Source: an uncultured Clostridia bacterium (GTDB lineage Bacteria > Bacillota > Clostridia > Oscillospirales > Ruminococcaceae). Taken from it: a DNA stretch of 22,672 nt. Numbering within the stretch: position 1 is the stretch's first letter; every line of letters begins with the position of its first letter. The DNA lies in NCBI GenBank assembly GCA_947175655.1, contig CAMWNQ010000007.1:1-22672 (forward strand), read 5' to 3'. Shown here one piece after another: positions 22,670 to 22,672 of this stretch. The notes beneath the pieces were generated by a model. It was given only the letters and a program-made list of their open reading frames with translations, made no database searches and was not told the origin of the DNA. The translations under genes and the position numbers were made by a program.

Positions 22670-22672
22670 GAT

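Overview
The window looks like chromosomal DNA from a low-GC, Gram-positive gut or rumen bacterium of the Ruminococcus (Oscillospiraceae) group. The signs are AT-rich spacers, strong Shine-Dalgarno sites, near-consensus sigma-A promoters with mostly 17-bp spacers, DivIVA and FtsZ as neighbours, a clostridial-type RqcH, and a secreted GH26 mannanase ending in a type I dockerin, the hallmark of cellulosome producers. The genus assignment is inference; no rRNA or tRNA gene is visible.

Layout. 124-2357 (+): an LtaS-like membrane sulfatase-fold enzyme followed after 2 nt by an FlK-like hotdog thioesterase. 2496-5630 (-): aspS and hisS, hisS upstream. 5818-7093 (-): a divergent methylglyoxal-synthase-like protein and a MinD-like ATPase. 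7358-7728 (+): RNase P RNA with a perfect-looking promoter. 7840-9331 (+): a lipoprotein and a HAD phosphatase with an extra C-terminal domain. 9332-9902 (-): cytidine deaminase and a DUF896 protein. 9978-10682 (+): an SDR oxidoreductase with a TTG start. 10795-12690 (-): CBM35-GH26-dockerin mannanase. 12782-18181 (-): a probable five-gene unit, trmK-nif3 fusion, rlmA, rqcH, mpg, araC, mainly RNA modification and translation quality control. 18380-18984 (-): two small Cys-rich proteins. 19009-19252: a promoter-driven, hairpin-rich RNA resembling the right end and omega RNA of an IS200/IS605 TnpB element, with no nuclease gene present. 19375-22558 (-): a long DivIVA-like coiled-coil protein and ftsZ, each with its own promoter.

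Two repeat families run through the spacers. The commoner is an AT-only-looking palindromic unit (cores TTCATAATTATGAA and TGCATAATTATGCA) at ten loci; it lies mainly at gene 3' ends and often supplies the stop codon and last residues. The second is a 39-nt hairpin repeat present twice, whose only two differences are the two halves of one base pair.

The most interesting items are the orphan omega-RNA-like transcript, the gene-end repeat family, a methylglyoxal synthase homologue that lacks its catalytic Asp, a HAD protein with an internal ribosome binding site in front of its extra domain, and a short motif duplicated in the DivIVA-like protein and echoed at the FtsZ C-terminus. Everything here was read by eye; family assignments rest on recognised motifs, not on searches.
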